Origin: Gammaproteobacteria bacterium
Lineage (GTDB): Bacteria > Pseudomonadota > Gammaproteobacteria > Eutrophobiales > Eutrophobiaceae
Direction of reading: 5' to 3'
Assembly (NCBI GenBank): GCA_028281365.1
Contig: JANQJZ010000046.1
Coordinates: 1-45,119, forward strand
DNA length: 45,119 nt
Shown: positions 26,222 through 35,551 of the stretch, in pieces
Numbering within the stretch: position 1 is the stretch's first letter
How the letters are laid out: every line of letters starts with the position of its first letter
The notes under the pieces: model-generated
Databases searched by the model: none
The model's input: only the letters and a program-made list of their open reading frames with translations
Told to the model about the DNA's origin: nothing
Program-made: the position numbers and the translations under genes

Positions 26222-28153
26222 TTATTTCAATCTGCGTAAAGTCAGCATCGTTACATCATCATTAAGTTTGTTCCCCTGATATGTTTTCACTGATGCCAAT
26301 GCAGTATCACAAAGATCTTCCAGGTTCATATCTGCATTTGCAGAGAGTAATGTTCTGAAATGCTGTTCGCCAAAAAACTCTCCATCAATTAGGCGAGCTT
26401 CCAGAAAACCATCTGTATACAAAACAAGTGTTTCTGATTTTTGTAACGTAATTGATTCCTCGTCATATATGGCATCATCCAGCATACCAACAATCGTACC
26501 CGTTGTTTTACCAAATTGATCAGCAACACCATCCTTGTTAATAAGATATGGAAGGACATGCCCACCATTTGCATAACATAAGTTACCGTTCTTAATATCA
26601 TATTCTGCAACAAATACTGTTACAAACATGGGGTGTTCCCTGTCTTCAATTAATAATTTATTTAATTCAGTCAGTATCATTGCCGGGCTATGACCTTCTG
26701 CAGCAAGATCACGAATATGAGTACGACTAACAGCCATTAATAACGCCGGCCCTATACCCTTTCCTGAAACATCTGCAATAACAACAAATAATCGACATGT
26801 GTCAAGCAGGAAAAAATCGAAAAAATCTCCTGCTACATGTTTAGCAGGATGATTTATAGCAAAAAGATCAAATTCATCGTATCCAGGGAATGCCGGGAAA
26901 TTACTTGGTATAAGGGATGCCTGTATACTTCGTGCCAAACGTAATTCGTTTTCAACTGCATCCCTCTGTGCATATTGTTTTTCCAGCTCATTAATATATT
27001 GTCTTAGCTGCAGGGTCATTCTGTTGAAAGCTTTACTTAGCTGTCCAATTTCATCTCCTGTAGAGATGTCTTTTAAATTAACCGTTAAATCGCCCTGTCC
27101 CAATTTTTCAATGGCCTGGTTCAATTTAAATAGTGGTTTGGTCAGGTTACTGGCAACAACCATAACGCAAATTACGGTAAATAAAATGATCATTGTTATA
27201 CCTATCAAACCATAAATAATTTGTCGACGAGTGTATTCAAATATCTCTTTTTCCGGTAATCCTGTTGCAAAACTCCAGCCTATAGATTTAATCGGCGCAT
27301 AATATAGCCAATACGGTTCATTAAGATCTATTGACACGCTACTGACTCTCCTTTGTCCGCTTTTACCATTTAACATGTCGAGTGATATAGCTAGTAATTC
27401 TTCATCATTGATTTCTAGTGCATAATTTTTAAGATTTTTTTGCAAAATAAATTCAGGGTTGGGATGAGTTATAAATTGTCCTAATCGGCTTATAATCACA
27501 AAGGCTTGATCTGTTATTTCTTGCAACGCCGAATGCGATTGAATTTCGGACAAATCAATATCAATAAAACTGATCCCCGCAAAGTTGTTTTGAATATATA
27601 CAGGTAATACAGCAGTTACTTTAATTAAATCATTATCTGGCACATCATTATAAGGCTCTGACCACACCAGTCTGCCTGCTTCTTTTGCTTGTGTATACCA
27701 AAACCGATCTTCAACTTGATTTAAACTATTCTCCAGAATAATTATATTTTCGGAACTTGTATGTCCTTTGTGTAAATATAATGATTGATACTCATTTTTG
27801 TCTGCTATCAAATCATTAAAAACAAAACCGATTCCATGCACCAGTTTTGAACTATTTACTACGTCTTCACTCGCTGATATTAAATGCTGAATATTATCGC
27901 CAGTACGATTTATCATAACTTTTGCGATAATATTTAATTGCTTGGTAATAGCATCAAATTCAGCATTTAGTATTGTTGCATATTGTTGTGCCTGTATGAT
28001 TACTCTTTCCTTTAATTGCTGCTCGGCATTATTGCTTATTTTTAATATCGTAAAAAAAATTCCGGCAGTGGAAAAAATTAAAATCGGCAAAGCAATAAAC
28101 ACTATCAATTTAGTTCTAATAGAACGGGTAAATGTTTTTAATGATAAATGCAT
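26222..28153 (-). CDS. Membrane sensor PP2C-type Ser/Thr phosphatase (RsbU/SpoIIE family)
   Basis: The protein has 643 residues. A membrane segment (about 12-32), then a large extracytoplasmic sensor region (about 33-305, double-Cache-like, with GRLVWSEPYND and the YWLYYAPIKSIGWSFA strand), a second membrane segment (about 312-334), HAMP (about 335-388), a short coiled coil, and a PP2C/SpoIIE phosphatase domain (about 410-643). Metal-binding residues are intact: AGDFFDFF, DVSGKGIGPAL, YTDGFLEAR and DDVTMLTL. Such proteins usually dephosphorylate an anti-sigma antagonist in a partner-switch pathway. No RsbW- or STAS-like partner is next to it, so the target is unknown. It is divergent from the TPR gene, with 94 bp between. 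Confidence 0.93.
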   Translation of the reverse strand: MHLSLKTFTRSIRTKLIVFIALPILIFSTAGIFFTILKISNNAEQQLKERVIIQAQQYATILNAEFDAITKQLNIIAKVMINRTGDNIQHLISASEDVVNSSKLVHGIGFVFNDLIADKNEYQSLYLHKGHTSSENIIILENSLNQVEDRFWYTQAKEAGRLVWSEPYNDVPDNDLIKVTAVLPVYIQNNFAGISFIDIDLSEIQSHSALQEITDQAFVIISRLGQFITHPNPEFILQKNLKNYALEINDEELLAISLDMLNGKSGQRRVSSVSIDLNEPYWLYYAPIKSIGWSFATGLPEKEIFEYTRRQIIYGLIGITMIILFTVICVMVVASNLTKPLFKLNQAIEKLGQGDLTVNLKDISTGDEIGQLSKAFNRMTLQLRQYINELEKQYAQRDAVENELRLARSIQASLIPSNFPAFPGYDEFDLFAINHPAKHVAGDFFDFFLLDTCRLFVVIADVSGKGIGPALLMAVSRTHIRDLAAEGHSPAMILTELNKLLIEDREHPMFVTVFVAEYDIKNGNLCYANGGHVLPYLINKDGVADQFGKTTGTIVGMLDDAIYDEESITLQKSETLVLYTDGFLEARLIDGEFFGEQHFRTLLSANADMNLEDLCDTALASVKTYQGNKLNDDVTMLTLRRLK

Positions 28154-28183
28154 AAATAAATCAATATTTTATTGTCATAAATA

Positions 28184-28213
28184 TTGTTATTGTATGCCGA
28201 ATCTTGTTATATA
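28184..28213 (+). promoter_or_regulatory. Possible promoter of the TPR gene
   Basis: TTGTTA (28184-28189), 18-bp spacer, TATATA (28208-28213), ending 34 bp before the ATG at 28248. The region is AT-rich, so chance matches are likely. Confidence 0.3.
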
Positions 28214-28247
28214 TTCAGAACAAAATACCAGGATTTGACTCTCACTA

Positions 28248-28712
28248 ATGATGATTACTAGATTTCCAGGTCTATTTATCGCATTTTTAATCTATGTCCC
28301 GCCTCTATTACATGCTAATACGGGGGCATCAGATTCGTTTCAGGCTGGCTTTGAACTTTATGAACAGGACAAATATGACCTTGCAATTCCATTTTTAGAA
28401 AAAGCTGTAAAGCTCGAACCTGATAATGCGATATATCACCATATTCTGGCAAAGAGCTACGGACGGGAAGCAGAAAGGGTAAATTGGCTTAGTGCAATCA
28501 ATTTAGCAAAAAAAACCCTGTCTCACCTCGAAATTGCTGCAAATCTTGATAGTGATAACCTCGAAATCCTGGATGACTTGATGGAATACTATCGCGAGGC
28601 CCCCTCTTTTCTGGGAGGAGACGATAAAAAAGCGAATGAAATCGAAAAAAAAATCAAACTATTAAGCCATTCGGCTCAAAAAAATAGCGCAACAGCAATG
28701 GAAATTGAATAG
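28248..28712 (+). CDS. Secreted TPR-repeat protein
   Basis: The protein has 154 residues. A signal peptide is likely (FPGLFIAFLIYVPPLLHAN, cut near residue 24). It is followed by tetratricopeptide-type helices: FQAGFELYEQDKYDLAIPFLEKAV, with the next helix pair starting YHHILAKSYG and a third around LSHLEIAANLDSDN. This fits a small periplasmic protein-protein interaction module. AGGA lies about 14 bases upstream of ATG 28248, which is distant, and a second ATG follows directly. It stands alone, divergent from the phosphatase and 143 bp before prc. No specific partner is evident. Confidence 0.85.
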   Translation: MMITRFPGLFIAFLIYVPPLLHANTGASDSFQAGFELYEQDKYDLAIPFLEKAVKLEPDNAIYHHILAKSYGREAERVNWLSAINLAKKTLSHLEIAANLDSDNLEILDDLMEYYREAPSFLGGDDKKANEIEKKIKLLSHSAQKNSATAMEIE

Positions 28713-28855
28713 TTTTTGCATAAAAAAACTTTCAAAAGATAGTCAAAGAATGTTATTTCATACTAATATACATAATTTAAAGAGTGCCGGAAATACGCTG
28801 AAATTGTTATTACACTTTATTATTAAAATTAATATATTATAAATCACTTATCCAG

Positions 28856-31003
28856 ATGCATATTAAAAGGAAATCTATATTCGCATTCACATTGATATTC
28901 TTGTGTATAACAGTATATGCAGAAATACGCATTGTGCCTGTATCAGAACTTGGACCGGAAAATAAGCACCTGAGAGCAAGTGAACTGATAACCCATATAT
29001 TAACAACCTATCACTATAAAAAGACAAATCTTGACGATAACTTATCAGACTCAATATTAACGCACTATCTTGAAAATCTGGATCAAAATAAAGCCTACTT
29101 TATAAAAGCAGATATCGAAGATTTTGAAAAATATCGTTACCAAATTGATGATTCAATTCTTGATAAAAATCTTGACCCGGCCTTCGAGATATTTAAACGT
29201 TATAGACAACGTGTCGATGAACGCATTAATTTTGCGCTTAAGACCCTGGATACAGATTTTGTATTCACAAAAAAAGAATCCTATCGTTTTGATCGCAGGG
29301 AAGACGATTGGTCAAAAAATAAAACAATATTAGATGAATTATGGCGTAAACGTATAAAAAATGATGTCTTGAACCTGAAACTTACCGGTAAAAATCAGGA
29401 TGAGATAAAAGAAACATTAGCTGATCGCTATAAACGTATACGTACAAGTACCTTCCAGTTAAATTCAAATGATATTTTTCAGTCATTCATTAATGCATAT
29501 ACAACCTCAATAGAACCACACACGGCCTATTTTTCGCCGCGAACATCTGAAAACTTCGACATAAGTATGCGACTTTCACTGGAAGGCATCGGTGCTGTGT
29601 TACGGGGCGAAAGTGATTACACCCAGGTAGTAAAAGTAATAACCGGCGGCCCTGCCGACCTCAGTGGTCAAGTTAATGTTGATGACAGAATAATCGGTGT
29701 CGGTCAAGGTAAGGAAGGGAGAATAGTTGACGTAATAGGATGGCGTTTGGACGATGTAGTAGATCTAATCCGTGGGCCAAAAGGAACTATCATTAAACTG
29801 GAAATTCTTCCTGAAGATATTGGTGTTGAAGGACCATCAAAAATAATCACATTAACCCGTGATAAAATTAAACTGGAAGAACAGGATGCCAGTTCCAGTA
29901 TCATTGATATACCAGAAACCAAAACCAAAATTGGTGTAATTAATCTGCCAACATTCTATATTGATTTTGCCGCTCAAGCTGAAGGAAAAGATAATTACAA
30001 AAGTACTTCACGTGATGTTCGAAAGTTAATTAAATCAATGTTAAAGGAAAATGTTGATGGCCTTATTATCGATCTACGTGGTAATGGTGGAGGGTCACTG
30101 TCAGAAGCACTTGAGTTAACTGGCCTGTTTATCGATAGGGGCCCTGTTGTCCAAACCAAGGATGCATCTGGTAGAGTCGATATTAATTATGATCCTGAAC
30201 CAGGTGTGGTTTATCCAGGACCATTGGCTGTTTTAGTTGACCGAAATAGTGCATCCGCTTCAGAAATTTTTGCTGGCGCAATCCAGGATTATCATCGTGG
30301 TATAATTATAGGTGAACCTACTTTTGGAAAAGGTACTGTTCAAAACGTTATTGATTTAAACCGGTTTATAAAAGAAACCAGTGAAGACCACGGTCGTTTA
30401 AAGACCACTATCGCCCAGTTTTTCCGAGTCAGTGGTGGCAGTAATCAACATAAAGGCGTCGTTCCGGATATTATTTTCCCGACGGCAGAAGATGCATCAG
30501 ATCAAGGTGAACGGGCTTATGAAAATGCCTTACCCTGGGATAAAGTTAAACCAGCCCGATATTATCCTGCAAGTGCACCAGTAGATAATTTCCTTATTGC
30601 TAAAAAAGAACATGAAAAACGCATTAAGGAAAATAAATTATTCCAGCTTCTGTTAAATGAAATTGAATTAAAACGCGAAGCTGAAAATAAAAAAGAGATA
30701 TCCCTGCTTGAAAGCAAACGCAAAGAAGAACGTGAAAAATTACTGGAATCACGCAAAACAATCAAAAATGCAATGCGCGTAGCAAAGGGTTTACCTCCTG
30801 TGGAAGACACAGAGGAAGAAACTGAAAAAACAAATGAAGAAGATGAAGAAACAATAGATATTCTATTAAACGAGTCGGCTAAAATATTAAATGATTTAAT
30901 AGTCCCGCCTGTAGATAATCGAATTGATACAAGGACAGTAAATGCAGAGGAGATACCCGGGATAGATAGTAATTTGCAATCATATTTTAATAAATATCAA
31001 TAA
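28856..31003 (+). CDS. prc: Carboxy-terminal (tail-specific) protease Prc
   Basis: Periplasmic serine protease with a Ser-Lys dyad that trims C-termini and in E. coli degrades tagged proteins and the muropeptidase MepS. The protein has 715 residues (E. coli 682). A signal peptide ends near VYAEI (residue 22). The N-terminal helical domain contains YLENLDQNKAYF and TSIEPHTAYFSP, both typical of Prc. A PDZ domain lies near 245-340. The protease core has GNGGGSLSEAL, the nucleophile region RNSASASEIFAGA (residues 463 onward) and the lysine in GEPTFGKGTVQ. The C-terminal part is highly charged, with a Glu-rich stretch (about 645-665). No good ribosome site is seen before the ATG. Confidence 0.96.
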   Translation: MHIKRKSIFAFTLIFLCITVYAEIRIVPVSELGPENKHLRASELITHILTTYHYKKTNLDDNLSDSILTHYLENLDQNKAYFIKADIEDFEKYRYQIDDSILDKNLDPAFEIFKRYRQRVDERINFALKTLDTDFVFTKKESYRFDRREDDWSKNKTILDELWRKRIKNDVLNLKLTGKNQDEIKETLADRYKRIRTSTFQLNSNDIFQSFINAYTTSIEPHTAYFSPRTSENFDISMRLSLEGIGAVLRGESDYTQVVKVITGGPADLSGQVNVDDRIIGVGQGKEGRIVDVIGWRLDDVVDLIRGPKGTIIKLEILPEDIGVEGPSKIITLTRDKIKLEEQDASSSIIDIPETKTKIGVINLPTFYIDFAAQAEGKDNYKSTSRDVRKLIKSMLKENVDGLIIDLRGNGGGSLSEALELTGLFIDRGPVVQTKDASGRVDINYDPEPGVVYPGPLAVLVDRNSASASEIFAGAIQDYHRGIIIGEPTFGKGTVQNVIDLNRFIKETSEDHGRLKTTIAQFFRVSGGSNQHKGVVPDIIFPTAEDASDQGERAYENALPWDKVKPARYYPASAPVDNFLIAKKEHEKRIKENKLFQLLLNEIELKREAENKKEISLLESKRKEEREKLLESRKTIKNAMRVAKGLPPVEDTEEETEKTNEEDEETIDILLNESAKILNDLIVPPVDNRIDTRTVNAEEIPGIDSNLQSYFNKYQ

Positions 31004-31009
31004 TAATAT

Positions 31010-31024
31010 TCGTAGAAACTACGA
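31010..31024. repeat. Small perfect hairpin between prc and the dehydrogenase
   Basis: TCGTAG-AAA-CTACGA, 6-bp perfect arms and a 3-base loop, 7 bp after the prc stop and 31 bp before the AUU start. There is no T-run after it, so it is not a standard terminator. It could shape the 5' end of the downstream message. Confidence 0.45.
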
Positions 31025-31054
31025 CAACCATAAAAAAATACAGGGAGAGCGAGT

Positions 31055-32077
31055 ATTAAATCTACACCTGCAACGTTAATCGAAGGCGATGGTATCGGGC
31101 CTGAAATTCTGGATGCTACAACAGAAATCCTGGAGGCATTAGGTGCCAAGTTTGAATGGCAGCACTTTAAAGCCGGGATGTCCGCTTATGAAGAACATGG
31201 CGATCCACTACCACAAGCAATGCTCGATAATATTCGTGAAACCCGTTTGGCATTAAAAGCGCCTCTTGAAACACCTATAGGGGAAGGTTTTCGTTCAGCA
31301 AATGTCCGTTTAAGAGAAGAATTTAAACTTTATGCTAATGTTCGACCGGCTGTTTCATATCTTCATGATCGACGCCGCTACGATAATATCGATATGGTTC
31401 TTATTCGTGAAAATACAGAGGGGCTTTATGTTGGCGTTGAGCACTTTATTCCTATCGATAATGATCCTAAAGCTGTCGCTGAGGCCTCTGGTATTATTAC
31501 ACGTTCAGGATGTCGGCGTATTGCCAAATATACTTTTAATTATGCGATCAAAAACGGACGCAAAAAAGTGACAATTGTTCACAAGGCTAATATCTTAAAA
31601 GCATTAACCGGTTTATTTCTTGAAACTGCATTGGATGTAGGGAGAGAATATGAAGGCAAACTTGAAATTGAAGATCGAATTGTTGATAACACTGCTATGC
31701 AACTTGTTACCAATCCTTCCCAATTCGATATGATTTTGACAACAAATATGTTCGGTGACATCTTGTCCGATGAGATTGCCGGTTTAATCGGTGGTTTAGG
31801 TCTTGCACCAGGTGGCAACATTGGAGAAGATGCAGCTATATTTGAAGCTGTGCATGGAACTGCTCCAGATATTGCGGGCAAAGGGATCGCTAATCCAACA
31901 GCATTATTATTAGCAGCAGCAATGATGCTGGATCATGTCGATGAAAAACCGCTGGGCGATAGCCTACGCGCAGCCATCAAAGAAACATTAAAAGAACCAG
32001 AGACAAGAACCGGTGATTTAGGTGGAACTGCTTCTACAAAAGAATATACTGCTGCAGTAATAAACAATCTAAGTTAA
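31055..32077 (+). CDS. NAD-type isocitrate dehydrogenase, AUU start
   Basis: Beta-decarboxylating dehydrogenase that oxidises isocitrate to 2-oxoglutarate. It has 340 residues when started at ATT 31055. The first ATG in frame (31178) would delete the conserved [12 protein letters not shown] strand and helix. The frame is closed by TAA at 31031 and has no ATG, GTG or TTG between that and the motif. AGGGAG at 31042-31047 is 7 bases before the ATT. The active-site signs are NVRP (arginine), [12 protein letters not shown] (isocitrate-type substrate loop), KANILK (catalytic lysine), DNTAMQLV and [10 protein letters not shown]. It resembles NAD-linked enzymes of the short IDH/IPMDH type; homoisocitrate activity is not excluded. 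Confidence 0.9.
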   Translation: MKSTPATLIEGDGIGPEILDATTEILEALGAKFEWQHFKAGMSAYEEHGDPLPQAMLDNIRETRLALKAPLETPIGEGFRSANVRLREEFKLYANVRPAVSYLHDRRRYDNIDMVLIRENTEGLYVGVEHFIPIDNDPKAVAEASGIITRSGCRRIAKYTFNYAIKNGRKKVTIVHKANILKALTGLFLETALDVGREYEGKLEIEDRIVDNTAMQLVTNPSQFDMILTTNMFGDILSDEIAGLIGGLGLAPGGNIGEDAAIFEAVHGTAPDIAGKGIANPTALLLAAAMMLDHVDEKPLGDSLRAAIKETLKEPETRTGDLGGTASTKEYTAAVINNLS

Positions 32078-32085
32078 TTTATTAT

Positions 32086-34020
32086 TTATAGAAATTCTAC
32101 AGGTTCGATTTCATCAGCGCATTCGAAGTCGAATATAGTTGAGTAAAAATAATATTCTGCTTCTAATGTGCGTTTAATATTATTTGCCTGACGGAATCCA
32201 TGCTGCTCTCCTTCGTAGGCAATATAAACGACTGGTATACCTTTTTTCTTTAGGGCTTCAACCATCATCTCTGCCTGATTAGGTAAGACAATCTTATCTT
32301 CAAGACCCTGAAAAAAAATTACGGGACAAGATAATTTATCAACTGCATTGATTGGTGATCGTTCATGGTATGTGTCTTTTTCTTCCGGATAAGGACCGAT
32401 TAATGAATCCAGGTAACGAGATTCAAATTTATGTGTTTCTTTTGCCAATGCTTCCAGGTCACTGACACCGTAGTGACTTGCCCCGGCTTTAAAGACATCT
32501 GTAAACACTAATGCTGCAAGTGTTGTAAAGCCACCTGCACTTCCACCTCGAATGGCTAATCTTTCCCTATCTACCAAACCTTTATCGGCAATAAATAAAG
32601 CCGCCTTACTACAGTCAGCAACATCAACGATTCCCCAGTTTTTATTTAAACGTTGACGGTAAGCTCTACCGTAGCCACTACTACCACCATAATTTACATC
32701 CAGTACTGCAAAACCCCGGCTGGAAAAAAACTGGATAACCATTTTTAATCCATTATGCGACTCACCAGTTGGACCACCATGACTGATCACAATCAAAGGG
32801 GGCTTTTCATTATCTAATCCAACATATTCTTTATTTTGAGGTCCATAAAAGAACGCATATGCATTATTTGTATCATTGACAGGAAAACTTAAAGTCTCAC
32901 CAACAGATATTGATTCTTGATCCAATTCAATTTCGCTTGCTTTCCGTATCACACTATAATTTTTATTTTTAGTTTTATATTCAATAATCGATGGGAACTG
33001 ATTTGGTGAAGCGGCAAGAAACGCTATGCTATCTTTCTCACAAGAGATTGATTCATAGTCAGTGAAAGGTAATGTCAGGATTTCACAGGATTTATCATAC
33101 ACATCAATCAATCCTAAATATGCTATTCCCTGCTGCCGATATATTGTTGCTATACTGTCATTACTAATAAAATCATAATTACTCTCTTTAAATGACCATT
33201 GTGGAACTGCAAATTCTGCCTCCATATTATAGATACACTCAATGGTATTATTTTTATAGCAATACAGATTCCACCAATTATTCCTGTCAGAAACAAAATA
33301 TAGTGTGTTATCAAGAGACCATTTAGGTTGACACACTGATTCGTCTTCAGCCGTAACAAGTATGGGTAAGCTTATATCACCAGAGTTATTTAAATCAGCA
33401 TAATATAAATTCGTAGCATCCCAGGGCATATTGGGATGCTGCCAACTGATCCAGCATATTTTTTTTCCATCATGACTTATACGTGGATTGGAATAAAAAT
33501 CAGCGCCCTCTATCAGGTCCTTTTCAACGTAAGGATCTTGCAAACTTATGGCGACGATCAAATTTTTAGGTTCTCCAGATGAAGCAGAATGATCTTCACA
33601 TACACAAATTATTCGATCATTATTTTTATCATAAACCATATCTGCATAACGACGATTTTTATTATCTGTCAATCTGATACTTTGTGAATGTTGATCTATC
33701 AAATATAAATCCTGGTCGCTAAAATTACTAAAAATTAACCCTTTCTCGGTCGGTAAGTATGATCCTCCACCATATTCATGAACTCGAGTTCGAGCATTGT
33801 AACCAGATGGAATAAGATCCGTACGCTTCCCTTCTTTAGATTGTTTTACAACGACATAACGACCTTTCTCCTGTGGGCGCATCTCGATCCAATAAAGATC
33901 TCCATCAAAATAACTGATTTCTCCAAGACCAACACTATCACTCAACATTAATTCTGTTGTAATTGGAGATTTCCATGATCCGAATGCAGCTTTTTGTTTT
34001 TCACTCATAGTAATCGGCAT
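32086..34020 (-). CDS. S9-family peptidase (acylaminoacyl/prolyl oligopeptidase type)
   Basis: Cytoplasmic serine peptidase acting on short peptides; no signal peptide is seen. The protein has 644 residues. A seven-bladed beta-propeller covers about residues 20-390 (repeated blades such as NPRISHDGKKICWISW). The alpha/beta-hydrolase domain follows, with HGGPTGESH (oxyanion side), NYGGSSGYGRAYR, the nucleophile S494 in RGGSAGG, the aspartate in GLEDKIVLPNQ and the histidine in GEQHGFR. Starts at 34020 and 34008 are both possible. It is convergent with the dehydrogenase, only 8 bp between stops, and divergent from the deacylase gene. Confidence 0.94.
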   Translation of the reverse strand: MPITMSEKQKAAFGSWKSPITTELMLSDSVGLGEISYFDGDLYWIEMRPQEKGRYVVVKQSKEGKRTDLIPSGYNARTRVHEYGGGSYLPTEKGLIFSNFSDQDLYLIDQHSQSIRLTDNKNRRYADMVYDKNNDRIICVCEDHSASSGEPKNLIVAISLQDPYVEKDLIEGADFYSNPRISHDGKKICWISWQHPNMPWDATNLYYADLNNSGDISLPILVTAEDESVCQPKWSLDNTLYFVSDRNNWWNLYCYKNNTIECIYNMEAEFAVPQWSFKESNYDFISNDSIATIYRQQGIAYLGLIDVYDKSCEILTLPFTDYESISCEKDSIAFLAASPNQFPSIIEYKTKNKNYSVIRKASEIELDQESISVGETLSFPVNDTNNAYAFFYGPQNKEYVGLDNEKPPLIVISHGGPTGESHNGLKMVIQFFSSRGFAVLDVNYGGSSGYGRAYRQRLNKNWGIVDVADCSKAALFIADKGLVDRERLAIRGGSAGGFTTLAALVFTDVFKAGASHYGVSDLEALAKETHKFESRYLDSLIGPYPEEKDTYHERSPINAVDKLSCPVIFFQGLEDKIVLPNQAEMMVEALKKKGIPVVYIAYEGEQHGFRQANNIKRTLEAEYYFYSTIFDFECADEIEPVEFL

Positions 34021-34029
34021 ATATTTTTA

Positions 34030-34053
34030 TTGTATGATTGTATGATTGTATAA
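34030..34053. repeat. Three tandem 8-bp repeats in a divergent promoter region
   Basis: TTGTATGA, TTGTATGA, TTGTATAA in direct tandem at 34030, 34038 and 34046, within the 79-bp gap between the S9 peptidase and the deacylase gene. The last copy overlaps a TATAAT (34049-34054). Slipped-strand expansion or a regulator site are both possible. Confidence 0.55.
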
Positions 34054-34099
34054 TAACTAAACGTCACATAATAAATATTGATACTTAAAAGTTATTTTA

Positions 34100-35065
34100 A
34101 TGAAAACAGGATTCTTAAAAGATGACCAGTTTTTACTACATGACACTGGTCCCGGACATCCGGAATGCAGTGCCCGCTTGTCAGAAACCATGCGTTTTCT
34201 GAACTATCAGGACTGGTTTGATTTATTAGTAAATTTTGAAGCCCAAAAAGCTGATATCGAAGATATTTTAATGGTACATGATATTAATTATGTTAAACGT
34301 GCAAAAGATGTATGTCGGTCAGGTAATAGTTACCTTGACTCTATGGATGTTAGTGTATGCAAGGAATCTTATGATATCGCCCTACTTGCAGCAGGTAGTG
34401 CAATAAAACTGGCTGATGAAGTAATGAATGATAACATTGATAATGGCTTTGCATTATTAAGGCCACCCGGTCATCATGCTGAAAGCAGTATGGCACTTGG
34501 ATTTTGTTTATTTAACAATATAGCTGTTTTAGCCCGTCATCTACAAAAGTCATATGGCCTGGAAAAGATCGCAATCATTGACTGGGATGTCCACCACGGT
34601 AATGGTACTCAGCATTTATTTGAAGAAGATCCTTCTGTCTTATATATCAGTACACATCAATATCCATTCTATCCAGGTACTGGCAATTATACAGAGACCG
34701 GTATCGGCAGGGGTAAAGGAGCAACACTTAATTGTCCAATGTATGCCGGAGCATCTGATCAGGATTATGAGTTAGTATTTACTGAAAAAATATTACCGAA
34801 AATAGACGAATTTCAACCAGAATTTATTTTAATTTCGGCTGGTTTTGATGCTCATAATGCTGATCCTTTAGCAAATATTAATCTAACATCCAATGCGTTT
34901 TCATGGATGACTGAAAGAATTATTGAAAAAGCAAATCAACACTGTGATAACAGGATAATCTCCCTACTGGAAGGAGGCTATAACCTGACTGCATTACCTG
35001 AATGTATTGCGAAACATCTACAAGTGTTATTACAACAACCATCTTTAACAAACCAGATATCTTAA
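34100..35065 (+). CDS. Histone deacetylase superfamily deacylase
   Basis: Zinc-dependent arginase/deacetylase-fold hydrolase of the class II HDAC, acetylpolyamine amidohydrolase or acetoin-utilisation group. The protein has 321 residues. Motifs are HDTGPGHPECSARL near the start, RPPGHHAESS (double histidine), DWDVHHGNGTQ (zinc ligands D and H), ISTHQYPFYPGTG, SAGFDAHNADPLA (zinc ligand D) and LLEGGYN. All catalytic positions are present, so it should be active. The substrate is not shown by the sequence; acetyl-polyamines or acetyl-lysine are candidates. It is 11 bp upstream of cbiX, so the two are likely co-transcribed. Confidence 0.94.
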   Translation: MKTGFLKDDQFLLHDTGPGHPECSARLSETMRFLNYQDWFDLLVNFEAQKADIEDILMVHDINYVKRAKDVCRSGNSYLDSMDVSVCKESYDIALLAAGSAIKLADEVMNDNIDNGFALLRPPGHHAESSMALGFCLFNNIAVLARHLQKSYGLEKIAIIDWDVHHGNGTQHLFEEDPSVLYISTHQYPFYPGTGNYTETGIGRGKGATLNCPMYAGASDQDYELVFTEKILPKIDEFQPEFILISAGFDAHNADPLANINLTSNAFSWMTERIIEKANQHCDNRIISLLEGGYNLTALPECIAKHLQVLLQQPSLTNQIS

Positions 35066-35076
35066 TTAATAATTTC

Positions 35077-35448
35077 ATGACCGCCTTAATAATCTTAGCT
35101 CATGGCAGCCGACGCACAGAATCAAATCAGGAAATTATTGAACTTGCCGATAAGGTAGCTGCTATTGCAAAAAAGAAATATAAACTGGTTACCTATGCTT
35201 TCCTTGAGGTTGTAGAACCAAAACTATTAGATGCGATTGATATGTTGATTGAGCAATCAATCGACGAGATTATCGTGTTACCCTATTTTTTAAATTCAGG
35301 TAATCATGTCACACATGACATTCCTGAAATAATTGAATCGGCAAAATCAAAATATTCCGATTGTATTTTCAGGTTGGCCCCTTGCGTTGGCTTACATCAG
35401 GATATGCCAAAATTAATTTTGTCACAGGCAGAATCAAATATTTTTTGA
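35077..35448 (+). CDS. cbiX: Short CbiX/SirB-type sirohydrochlorin chelatase
   Basis: Class II chelatase that inserts Fe2+ or Co2+ into sirohydrochlorin for sirohaem or cobalamin. It has 123 residues from the ATG at 35077. A longer frame runs 25 codons back into the deacylase gene, but the family begins at MTALIILAHGSRR. The metal-binding histidines are H8 in AHGS and H69/H73 in NSGNHVTHDIP. This is the one-domain CbiX form that works as a dimer. No other cobalamin or sirohaem gene is in the window, so the metal cannot be assigned. It sits 11 bp after the deacylase gene. Confidence 0.88.
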   Translation: MTALIILAHGSRRTESNQEIIELADKVAAIAKKKYKLVTYAFLEVVEPKLLDAIDMLIEQSIDEIIVLPYFLNSGNHVTHDIPEIIESAKSKYSDCIFRLAPCVGLHQDMPKLILSQAESNIF

Positions 35449-35551
35449 AAAAAGGAAGATATAAACCTGGCTGCAAAAGTATCAACCTTTTTCAATATAT
35501 AACTTCTGGTTAACGCTATATTTGGCCTGCTTTTTTGATATAGTACGCGCC

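Noticed and set aside
31028-31178. A frameshift in the isocitrate dehydrogenase start region
   Set aside because: The translation is in one frame from ATT 31055 through the conserved N-terminal strand, and no ATG in another frame would restore a better start.
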